Below are positions 32,875 through 39,950 of a stretch of 64,000 bases of DNA, piece after piece. Origin of the DNA: Reyranella sp. (GTDB lineage: Bacteria; Pseudomonadota; Alphaproteobacteria; Reyranellales; Reyranellaceae); contig NZ_SCVC01000043.1 of the NCBI RefSeq assembly GCF_004297405.1, forward strand, positions 32,001 through 96,000. Direction: 5' to 3'. A program made the position numbers and the translations under genes. Within the stretch, counting starts at the first letter, position 1, and each line of letters opens with the position of its first letter. The notes below the pieces were generated by a model that made no database searches, was not told where the DNA came from, and worked only from the letters and a program-made list of their open reading frames with translations.

Positions 32875-33062
32875 CGGAAGAGCGACGCTATCGCCGGCAG
32901 GTCTTCTGGCTTGCGGGTCGTTGCTTCTGCCTGTCTTCCCAGACCGCGAGGTCCAGTGACGTGCGGGCAGTCGCTCGCCGCTTACAGCTGCGGGTACAGC
33001 CGCCGATTGGTCCCATAAGGACTGCACGGCGTTCCCTTTTCACCTCCGGTTAAGGAGGACCG
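32829..33062 (-). ncRNA. Cobalamin riboswitch upstream of btuB
   Basis: On the minus strand the aptamer has the hairpin CCTCC-TTAACC-GGAGG, the GGGAA segment, the core CGGCTGTACCCGCAGCTGTA, the stretch GTCACTGG, GGTCTGGGAAGACAGGCAG and the B12-box-like end AGCCAGAAGACCTGCC. The expression platform to 32829 contains a GCGTCGCTC segment (32888-32880) able to pair with GAGCGgtGACGC (32842-32831). It represses btuB and the downstream uptake genes when adenosylcobalamin is abundant. The exact aptamer ends are approximate. Confidence 0.93.
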
Positions 33063-33073
33063 TCGATACTCAA

Positions 33074-33102
33074 TCGTTACGCACATCGAGTCTTTGCGTC
33101 AA
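33074..33102 (-). promoter_or_regulatory. Promoter of the btuB riboswitch
   Basis: TTGACG (33102-33097) and TAACGA (33079-33074) are 17 bases apart on the minus strand, giving an RNA start near 33067, just before the aptamer. The -35 box overlaps the stop codon of the preceding gene. The second riboswitch copy has the same elements with the same spacing. Confidence 0.6.
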
Positions 33103-34007
33103 GACGATGGCAGCCAGCGGCGTTGTCGCTGACCGATGCGAAAGCCGATGCGCTCCGTCCGCGTCGCGAGATCGCGCTCAGTGGCTTGGCCTTCGCGGAC
33201 CGCCTGTTTGCCTCTCGACAGAACGGGATCGCCGTAGCGCTCCAACAGCGCCTGAAACGCCTCGTAGCGCGACATGTCGAAACCGATCGGTTCGCCCTCA
33301 TGATCGTCGCCGGCCCGCTGCAACGGGTGCGCCGGATAAAGCGTCATGCCGGCAAAGTAACCCTCGGGCACGGGAACGGTGGCGGCATGGTTGCGGCGCA
33401 ACGCGAGCAGCTTGGCGCGCACATGGGTATGCGGACCTGGCGGTGACTTGCCGTCGGCTGGCGGCACCTTCTGATAGACCTCGACGCGTCCGAGCCGGCA
33501 GCGAAAGACACGATGCGGGCTAAGCTCGGGCAAGCGGTGCAGGAAAGCATGGCCGTGTGTGAACAGCGGGTGGCCGCAAATGCTGCGAAGCAGTGCCACT
33601 GTTTCCGGCTCGGCCGAACGCACGCAGATTTCCGTGTTTCGTCCGCCAAGGCCCAGGTCGAAAAGGATGGCGTCGCGATCCTGCTCGCGGACAGCATCAC
33701 GATCAGGCCCAAGCTCCGTCACGATCGCGCGCCCACTCATGCGCGCCATAGCGTCGGGCAAACAGAGTGCCACGCCCTGGCCCCAAGTCATGCATTTGCT
33801 CACGGTCTCGTAGGCGACGGGGCGTAGGCCCGGCAGCCGTTCAATGTGGATCGCTCCACGATCCGTCGCCGCCGCAATGGCGGGCGATGTGACGATCGTA
33901 ACAGGCTCTTCCTTGTCGCGATGGAATTCGGCGACAGCACCGAAACGGCCGGCCATCCAGCTCGAGTCTGGATTATTGATGTGTTCGGCGAGCAGGTCAT
34001 ACGGCAT
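33099..34007 (-). CDS. Conserved hypothetical protein between two B12 riboswitches (DUF6925-like)
   Basis: A 302-residue soluble protein. Its segments SSWMAGRFGAVAEFHRDKEE, MTWGQGVALCLP, AIVTELGPDRDAVREQDRDA, ILFDLGLG, SPHRVFRCRLGRVEVYQ and PPGPHTHVRAKLL look like the family I know as DUF6925, an identification I make from memory. The GPHTH motif and several His/Asp residues could bind metal. The gene sits between two cobalamin riboswitches, with its stop at the promoter of the btuB unit. That suggests a role in corrinoid use or storage, which is inference. ATG at 34007 is chosen; 34052 is possible. Confidence 0.7.
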   Translation of the reverse strand: MPYDLLAEHINNPDSSWMAGRFGAVAEFHRDKEEPVTIVTSPAIAAATDRGAIHIERLPGLRPVAYETVSKCMTWGQGVALCLPDAMARMSGRAIVTELGPDRDAVREQDRDAILFDLGLGGRNTEICVRSAEPETVALLRSICGHPLFTHGHAFLHRLPELSPHRVFRCRLGRVEVYQKVPPADGKSPPGPHTHVRAKLLALRRNHAATVPVPEGYFAGMTLYPAHPLQRAGDDHEGEPIGFDMSRYEAFQALLERYGDPVLSRGKQAVREGQATERDLATRTERIGFRIGQRQRRWLPSS

Positions 34008-34081
34008 GGCAGGGCTCTTCGCGGCTTCGAATTGAGGCGACCAGTAGATCATCGAAGTCCAACGGAGAAGATCAACCTCGC

Positions 34082-34110
34082 TTGACCGCAGCCGTTGCCG
34101 GCCTTAACGA
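34082..34110 (+). promoter_or_regulatory. Promoter of the second cobalamin riboswitch
   Basis: TTGACC (34082-34087) and TAACGA (34105-34110) are 17 bases apart. The -10 box and spacing are the same as in the btuB unit although the spacer sequence has diverged, which suggests the elements are kept by selection. It diverges from the DUF6925-like gene. Confidence 0.6.
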
Positions 34111-34121
34111 GGACGGCATCG

Positions 34122-34360
34122 ACGGTCCCCCTTAACCGGGGGCGAACAGGGAATGCCGTGCCGCTCCCTTCTTTGGAGCCAATCGGCAGCTGTACCCGCA
34201 GCTGTAAGCGGCGAGCGAATGCCCAGATGTCACTGGACCTCACGGTCTGGGAAGACGGGCAGGAGCAACGACCCGTGAGCCAGAAGACCTGCCGGCGATA
34301 GCGTCGCTCTTCTGATGGACGGGATGATCCATTGGGACGGTCAACCGAGCGGTGACGCGC
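34122..34360 (+). ncRNA. Second cobalamin riboswitch, upstream of a fatty-acyl-AMP ligase
   Basis: This is an inverted copy of the btuB riboswitch: the hairpin CCCCC-TTAACC-GGGGG, GGGAA, core CGGCAGCTGTACCCGCAGCT, GTCACTGG, GGTCTGGGAAGACGGGCAG and AGCCAGAAGACCTGCC. In the first hairpin the btuB CCTCC/GGAGG has become CCCCC/GGGGG, a compensatory change that supports the structure. The 83-base segment covering the 3' end of the aptamer and the platform differs from the btuB copy at only one base. GCGTCGCTC (34301-34309) can pair with GAGCGgtGACGC (34347-34358). It should repress the following ligase gene when cobalamin is plentiful. Confidence 0.93.
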
Positions 34361-34389
34361 TTAGTGCGAACCGTTTGGGAGATCGTCCG

Positions 34390-36180
34390 ATGACGTCGAT
34401 CCGTGAAGTCTTGCCTGCGCGTTTTCCGGAAACCCTCGCTTCAGACAGCGAGGCCAGCCGGTTGCAACGTTATGCCTCGACACTACCTTCTGCCGCGGCG
34501 CCAGAAGCGTTGGTGCCGACACCGACGTTGAACACGTCCCTGCCCTTTCGTCGCGGTGGTTTCTCAAGTCTCTGCGAAGCGCTCGACTATGCCGCTCGCG
34601 GTGAAACCGGTCTCAACTTCTTCGATGCACGCGGCAAGCTCTTGAGCCGCCTGTCCTATGCCGATCTCAGTGTGCAGGCACGACGCTTCGCCTGCCGGCT
34701 GATCGGTGCCGGCATTGGCCGCGGCGAACGGCTGGTGATCGTGGCTGATACCTGGCCAGGCTTCTGCGTTGCCTTCTTCGGCGCGCAATACGCCGGTGTG
34801 CTGCCCGTGCCGGTCGCGGTGCCGGTCGGTTTCGGTGCCAAGGAAAGCTACATCGCCCAGCTGCGTCGCCAGATCGTGGCGGCCGGTGCCATCGGCGTCG
34901 TAGCGCCCGATGATCTCGTGGGCTTTGCCGAAGCAGCGGCCATGGGCACCTGGGCACGCTTCATCGGGCCGATGTCGTTCTTTGATGCCCTGCCCGAAGC
35001 ACCTGTCGAGTTGCAACCGTTGTCGGCCGGTGAGCGCTGCTACATTCAGTTCTCCTCGGGCAGCACGCGCGCGCCGATGGGTGTCGATATCCGCCAGGAC
35101 CAGCTCATGGCCAATATCGACGGCTCGATCGCGCGTCAGGAACTCGACGAACACGACGCCGGCGTGAGCTGGCTGCCGCTCTATCACGATATGGGCTTGA
35201 TCGGTTTCGTGCTGGCGCCGATGTGCGCGCAGCGCAGCGTCGACCTGCTGGCGCCGCGTGAGTTCGCCCGTCGACCGATGCAGTGGCTGTCACTGATCTC
35301 GCGCCGCCGTGCCACCATCACCTACAGCCCGGGCTTCGGCTACGACCTGGTGGCGCGCCGCGCCCAGGCGCAGATGCCTGGCGACATCGACCTCTCCTGC
35401 TTGAAGCTGGCCGGCATCGGCGCCGACATGATCCAGCCCGCCGTGCTGCGCCGCTTCGCCGAGACTTTCGCCTCGCGGGGCTTCGACGCGCACGCCTTCA
35501 TGCCGAGCTACGGCATGGCCGAAGTCTGCGTTGGCTTGACCTTTGGCGGACGTTTCACCGGTTTCCGCACCGACACATTCGGTGATCGCGAGTTCGTCTC
35601 CTGCGGTCGGCCAATGGATGGGCATCGCGTGCAGGTCCGCGGCGAAAGCGGCATGCCGCTGGCCGAGCGCCACGTCGGCCGCATCTTCGCCAACGGTCCC
35701 AGCGTCATGCCCGGTTATTACCTGAAGGCCGAGGAGAGCCGCGCAGTGCTCGACGACGGCTGGCTCGACACAGGCGATCTCGGTTACTGGTCCGAGGGCG
35801 AGCTGGTGATCACCGGCCGTGCCAAGGACCTGATGATCGTCAACGGCCGCAACATCTGGCCGCAGGACATCGAATGGGCGGTCGAAGCGCTGCCGCGCCT
35901 GCGCCGCGGCGACGCCTGCGCCTTCTCGCTCGAGGCCACTGATGGTGGAATTGAGGAAGTCGTTGTTCTGGTCCAGAGCTTCCCTGCAGAACCCGACGAG
36001 ACCAACGCGCTGATCGGCAATATTCGCCAGGTCGTGAAGGAAACCGCCGGCGTCGACTGTCGTGTCGAGCTGGTTTCGCGCCAGATCGGCCTGCCGCTCA
36101 CATCGTCCGGCAAGCTCAGTCGTACGCAAGCGAAGACGCGATTCCTGAGCGGCGCGTATTTGCGTCCTTCCACACCGTAA
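34390..36180 (+). CDS. Fatty-acyl-AMP ligase (FAAL-type) under cobalamin control
   Basis: A 596-residue adenylating enzyme. The loop reads FSSGSTRAPMGV (about 222-232): SGSTR without the PKG lysine is the hallmark of FAALs, which hand acyl-AMP to carrier proteins, and not of acyl-CoA ligases. The C-terminal part has LDTGDLGYWSEGELVITGRA and KDLMIVNGRNIWPQDIEW, again FAAL-like. No acyl carrier, polyketide or peptide synthetase gene is nearby, so the acceptor is unknown. The ATG at 34390 has GGGAGAT upstream; an in-frame start at 34315 inside the riboswitch platform would add 25 residues. A cobalamin riboswitch precedes it. Confidence 0.86.
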   Translation: MTSIREVLPARFPETLASDSEASRLQRYASTLPSAAAPEALVPTPTLNTSLPFRRGGFSSLCEALDYAARGETGLNFFDARGKLLSRLSYADLSVQARRFACRLIGAGIGRGERLVIVADTWPGFCVAFFGAQYAGVLPVPVAVPVGFGAKESYIAQLRRQIVAAGAIGVVAPDDLVGFAEAAAMGTWARFIGPMSFFDALPEAPVELQPLSAGERCYIQFSSGSTRAPMGVDIRQDQLMANIDGSIARQELDEHDAGVSWLPLYHDMGLIGFVLAPMCAQRSVDLLAPREFARRPMQWLSLISRRRATITYSPGFGYDLVARRAQAQMPGDIDLSCLKLAGIGADMIQPAVLRRFAETFASRGFDAHAFMPSYGMAEVCVGLTFGGRFTGFRTDTFGDREFVSCGRPMDGHRVQVRGESGMPLAERHVGRIFANGPSVMPGYYLKAEESRAVLDDGWLDTGDLGYWSEGELVITGRAKDLMIVNGRNIWPQDIEWAVEALPRLRRGDACAFSLEATDGGIEEVVVLVQSFPAEPDETNALIGNIRQVVKETAGVDCRVELVSRQIGLPLTSSGKLSRTQAKTRFLSGAYLRPSTP

Positions 36181-36289
36181 GACAAAGGCAAACCGCAGAC
36201 AGGAATCGGGGGATAGAAAGGGTCGACCTCGCGGCTCGGCACGCTACTATGCAGCAGGGGACCACGTGCGATCGTCGCCAGGAGACCGC

Positions 36290-36814
36290 ATGTCGTCCCG
36301 TCGTTTCAAGTTTGCCACCATTGCTGTCTTCGCAGTCGCTGCCGTCACCGCTCTTGCTCTCGGTGGCGCAACTGCGTGGGTATGGAACGAGCCGGGCACT
36401 CACCCCTTCTTCCGTTTTGGCCTGCCGGCTCTCCTCGCCTGGCTGCTCATTGCGACCGCGCGGCTCGCCCTCGGCTTGCGGCGCCTGCACGTCGAAAGCA
36501 GGCCTGCCGCTCTCGACCCGCTGACGGCCCTCGCCGCATCGCCCAAGATCAAGCCGGACACGGCGCTGCGCGCCACCTGTCCCGATGCCGAGTTCTACCA
36601 GCAAATCGTGCTGCCACCCGAGCCTGGTCGCCGTAAGCGCCGCATTGCCCAGCGTATCGGCCTCCCCGATGGCCGATATCGCTATGTCGTGGCACCACGT
36701 CGTCGTGGTGGTGTCACCACGCCGGCGTCTTCCGTGTTATCTTCCTCCACAGTGAGGCAAACGGGTAACCCAGGGCGGCAAGATGATCCGGTGCGTACGG
36801 ATTTGGACGGGTGA
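36290..36814 (+). CDS. Hypothetical inner-membrane protein
   Basis: A 174-residue protein with two N-terminal helices (about 8-30 and 42-62) and a basic cytoplasmic tail. ATG at 36290 has AGGAGA six bases upstream. The last 30 residues are Ser/Thr/Gly-rich and overlap the next gene by 32 bases, so the true end may be nearer to RYRYVVAPRRRGG. A hairpin-forming stretch at 36689-36720 lies inside the coding sequence. No family is recognised. It follows the fatty-acyl-AMP ligase by about 110 bases in the same direction. Confidence 0.55.
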   Translation: MSSRRFKFATIAVFAVAAVTALALGGATAWVWNEPGTHPFFRFGLPALLAWLLIATARLALGLRRLHVESRPAALDPLTALAASPKIKPDTALRATCPDAEFYQQIVLPPEPGRRKRRIAQRIGLPDGRYRYVVAPRRRGGVTTPASSVLSSSTVRQTGNPGRQDDPVRTDLDG

Positions 36815-37175
36815 GGACGAGAATTCCCATTTCGAGGAAGGTTCCATCGAGCTGACGCCGGGAACGCATGGCGACCTGCTCAGCGGCAAGGTCGGCACCT
36901 CTACGGCCTCCTTTCAGGAAACCAGCGCCGGCGGCACGCTCGCCTGGCATACAGCGCCGGTCCGCCAGCTCGTGATCACCTTGAGCGGAACGCTCAAATT
37001 CCAGACGCGCGGCGGCAACCACTTCGTCCTGACGCCGGGCGACATCCTGTTGGCCGAGGACACCGCCGGTGGCGGCCATACCTGGAAACTGGTCGACGAC
37101 CAGCCATGGCGCCGGCTCTACGTCGTGCTGGCCAAGGACGCCGTCGTGCCCTTCAAGCGCGTGCAACAGAAATAG
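36783..37175 (+). CDS. Cupin-domain protein
   Basis: A 130-residue single-domain cupin. The barrel motifs are visible in AWHTAPVRQLVITLSGTLKF (about 55-74) and VLTPGDILLAEDTAGGGHTW (about 82-101), but the usual metal ligands of the first motif (GXHXH) are partly replaced, so it may not bind metal in the classical way. The gene ends 17 bases before mqo in the same direction. The role is unknown. Confidence 0.78.
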   Translation: MIRCVRIWTGEDENSHFEEGSIELTPGTHGDLLSGKVGTSTASFQETSAGGTLAWHTAPVRQLVITLSGTLKFQTRGGNHFVLTPGDILLAEDTAGGGHTWKLVDDQPWRRLYVVLAKDAVVPFKRVQQK

Positions 37176-37192
37176 AATCCCGGGAGACTGCA

Positions 37193-38686
37193 ATGGCAGA
37201 CAATCAGCCAGACGACGCCGATGTCGTCCTAGTCGGCGCGGGGATCATGAGCATGACCCTGGCGACCTTCCTGAAAGAGCTCCAGCCGCATCTCCGGCTC
37301 GAGATCATCGAACGCCTGCCGGGTGAAGCACAGGAAAGCTCGGCCGCCTGGAACAATGCCGGTACCGGCCACGCCGCCAACTGCGAGCTGAACTACACGC
37401 CGCAGCGGCCTGACGGCAGCGTCGACATCGCCAAGGCGCTGGAGGTCAATGTCGAGTTCGACATGTCGCGCCAGTTCTGGTCGTACCTCATCCGCAAGGG
37501 TGCAATCTCGTCGGCCGACGCCTTCATCCATCCGGTGCCACACATGAGCTTCATCACCGGCGCCGACCGTGTCGCGTTCCTGAAGAAGCGCCACGCCACG
37601 ATGAGTGCCCATCACTGCTATCGCGGCATGGAATATTCAGAGGACCACAAGCAGATCGCCGAGTGGGTACCGCTGATCATGGAAGGTCGCGATCCCAGCC
37701 AACCGGTTGCCGCGACGCGCATGATCACTGGCGCCGACGTGAACTATGGCGCCCTCACCTCCGCCCTGCTCGCCTATCTTCGCCGCCAGGACGGCTTCGA
37801 CATCCATTTCAATCACGAGGTGACCGACCTGCACCGCCGGTCGGATGGCGGCTGGCAGGTCGATGTGACCGATGAGAAGTCCGGCGAGAAGCGCCGCATC
37901 GGCGCCAAGTATGTCTTCCTCGGTGCCGGCGGCGCAGCCATCTCGCTCTTGCAGAAGTCGGACATCCCCGAAGCTCACGGTTTCGCGGGTTTCCCGGTGA
38001 GCGGCATCTGGCTGCGTTGCGGCAAACCCGAGATCGCCGACCGCCACGACGCCAAGGTCTACGGCATGGCCGCGACCGGCACGCCGCCGATGTCCGTGCC
38101 ACATCTCGATACCCGCATCATCGACGGCAAGCGCTGGCTGCTGTTCGGTCCCTATGCCGGCTTCTCGACCAAGTTCCTGAAACACGGCTCGCCGCTTGAC
38201 CTGCTAAAGTCGGTGCGGCCGGACAATCTGCTGCCTCTCTTGGCCGTGGGACGTGACAACTTTCCGCTCGAGGAATATCTCGTCGGCCAGGTGCTGCAGA
38301 GCGACAGCCATCGCTTCGAGGCGTTGCGCGAGTTCTATCCCAGCCTGGACGAGAAGGACTGGGAGTTCGACGTCGCCGGCCAGCGCGTGCAGATCATCCG
38401 CAAGGACGCGCTGCATACCGGCAAGCTCGAGTTCGGCACCGATATCGTGCATTCCGCCGATTCGAGCATCGTGGCGCTGCTCGGCGCGTCACCCGGCGCC
38501 TCGACCGCGGTGTGGATCATGGTTCACATGCTGGAGAACTGCTTCCACAAGGAGCTCGTCGGCCACTGGGTGCCCAAGCTCAAGGAGATGATCCCCTCCT
38601 ACGGCCACGACCTGAAGACGGATGCCGCTCTGGTCGAGCGCGTGCGCCAGGAAACTGCCGAGGTGTTGGGCCTGCGCACCGTCTGA
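37193..38686 (+). CDS. mqo: Malate:quinone oxidoreductase
   Basis: A 497-residue FAD-dependent membrane-associated enzyme that oxidises malate to oxaloacetate and passes electrons to quinone. The FAD-binding start is ADVVLVGAGIMSMTLATFL (about 9-27); typical motifs AAWNNAGTGHAANCELNYTP, LFGPYAGFSTKFLKHGS and LGASPGASTAVWIMVHML follow. ATG at 37193 has GGGAG at good spacing. The longer open frame upstream overlaps the cupin gene and is rejected. Together with FumC encoded nearby, it covers consecutive TCA-cycle steps. Confidence 0.95.
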   Translation: MADNQPDDADVVLVGAGIMSMTLATFLKELQPHLRLEIIERLPGEAQESSAAWNNAGTGHAANCELNYTPQRPDGSVDIAKALEVNVEFDMSRQFWSYLIRKGAISSADAFIHPVPHMSFITGADRVAFLKKRHATMSAHHCYRGMEYSEDHKQIAEWVPLIMEGRDPSQPVAATRMITGADVNYGALTSALLAYLRRQDGFDIHFNHEVTDLHRRSDGGWQVDVTDEKSGEKRRIGAKYVFLGAGGAAISLLQKSDIPEAHGFAGFPVSGIWLRCGKPEIADRHDAKVYGMAATGTPPMSVPHLDTRIIDGKRWLLFGPYAGFSTKFLKHGSPLDLLKSVRPDNLLPLLAVGRDNFPLEEYLVGQVLQSDSHRFEALREFYPSLDEKDWEFDVAGQRVQIIRKDALHTGKLEFGTDIVHSADSSIVALLGASPGASTAVWIMVHMLENCFHKELVGHWVPKLKEMIPSYGHDLKTDAALVERVRQETAEVLGLRTV

Positions 38687-38694
38687 CGGGTTCC

Positions 38695-39921
38695 GTGACC
38701 GACGCCCTCCCCGTCCTGCTGCGCTTCGGCGCGATGATGCTGCGCGCGGGCGACACGGCCTTCCGCGTGCGCCAGGCCATGGACTTGCTGGCAACCCGAC
38801 TCGGCGTCGAGCGGCTGGCGCTGCACATTACGCTGGGCGGCATCACCGCAACGGCCTGGCAACAAGGCCGCGCCACGACACTGGCGATCGAGATCGCACC
38901 GCCGGGTATCGATGCCGCGCGCATTTCAGCTCTCGAGACGCTCGCCCATCACACCCCCTCGAACCTCACGCCTGCCGTCCTCAACACCGAGCTCGATCGC
39001 ATCGAAGCCAAGGGACCCCTGCATTCCATCACGACGGTGGCGATCGCCATCGGGCTCGCTTCAGCCGCCTTCTCCTACCTCAACGGCGGCGACGTGCTGG
39101 GCACGGCGGCGGCAATGGTTGCCGGCGCAACCGGGCAGGCGGTGCGCGCACTGCTCTTTCGCCGACGGCTCAACCAGTATGCCGTCAGTGCCTTCGTCGC
39201 CCTGCTGGCCTCCGGCCTCTACTGCCTTATCGTGTTCGCGGTTGCAGGGCGCAGCTTTTCGGCAGCCCATGCGGTGGGCTTCATCTCGTCCGCCCTCTTC
39301 CTGGTGCCGGGCTTCCCGCTGGTCGCTGCCCTGCTCGATCTGGTGCAACACCAGACCACCGCCGGCATGGCGCGTCTCTTCTATGCGTTGATGATCCTGT
39401 TGGCGGCAGCCTTCGGCCTGTCGGTCGTGGCCGGCATCGCGAGCCTGCCGTCGGTCCCAGCACCAGCGCCAGGCCAGGGCATCGAGCCGATGAGCCTGCT
39501 GTGGCGGGCGATTGCGAGCTTTGCCGGCGGCTGCGGCTTTGCCCTGCTCTACAATAGCGGGCTCCGCATCGTGCTGGCGGTAGGTCTCTTGTCGCTGGCC
39601 GGCAACGAACTTCGACTGGCGCTGCACGATCTCGGCATGAATCTGCCACCTGCCACTTTCCTGGGCGCATTGGTCGTCGGGCTGCTCGCATCGCTGGCGC
39701 GCGCTACCCTGCACGTTCCCCGGATCGTCCTCACGGTGCCCGGCATCATCATCATGACGCCCGGCATCTATGCCTTCCGAACCATCGTACTCCTGAACCA
39801 GGGCGAGGTGCTGGCCGCCGTCGAGGCCGGTGCCATCTGCTGCTTCGTGGTGGGCGCGATGGCACTGGGCCTGGCCGCCGCGCGATTTGCGACGGAACGG
39901 CACTGGATGGTCGAGAGGTAA
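38695..39921 (+). CDS. ThrE-family threonine/serine exporter-like protein
   Basis: A 408-residue membrane protein. The N-terminal soluble domain (LLRFGAMMLRAGDTAFRVRQ, about 7-110) and the C-terminal ten-helix domain match the fused ThrE family, often split into two genes (YjjP/YjjB) elsewhere. It probably exports small amino or dicarboxylic acids by a proton-driven mechanism. GTG at 38695 follows the mqo stop after a few bases, so the two genes are co-transcribed. The substrate is not determined by sequence. Confidence 0.85.
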   Translation: MTDALPVLLRFGAMMLRAGDTAFRVRQAMDLLATRLGVERLALHITLGGITATAWQQGRATTLAIEIAPPGIDAARISALETLAHHTPSNLTPAVLNTELDRIEAKGPLHSITTVAIAIGLASAAFSYLNGGDVLGTAAAMVAGATGQAVRALLFRRRLNQYAVSAFVALLASGLYCLIVFAVAGRSFSAAHAVGFISSALFLVPGFPLVAALLDLVQHQTTAGMARLFYALMILLAAAFGLSVVAGIASLPSVPAPAPGQGIEPMSLLWRAIASFAGGCGFALLYNSGLRIVLAVGLLSLAGNELRLALHDLGMNLPPATFLGALVVGLLASLARATLHVPRIVLTVPGIIIMTPGIYAFRTIVLLNQGEVLAAVEAGAICCFVVGAMALGLAAARFATERHWMVER

Positions 39922-39950
39922 ACCCGTCCCCTTGCCACCCGCCTTCTACG

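Noticed and set aside
34390..36180. Long-chain acyl-CoA synthetase
   Set aside because: The SGSTRAPMGV loop and the VNGRNIWPQDIEW region follow fatty-acyl-AMP ligases and not CoA ligases.
36689..36720. Hairpin as a transcription terminator
   Set aside because: It has a good GTGG/CCAC stem but lies inside a reading frame and is not followed by a T-run.
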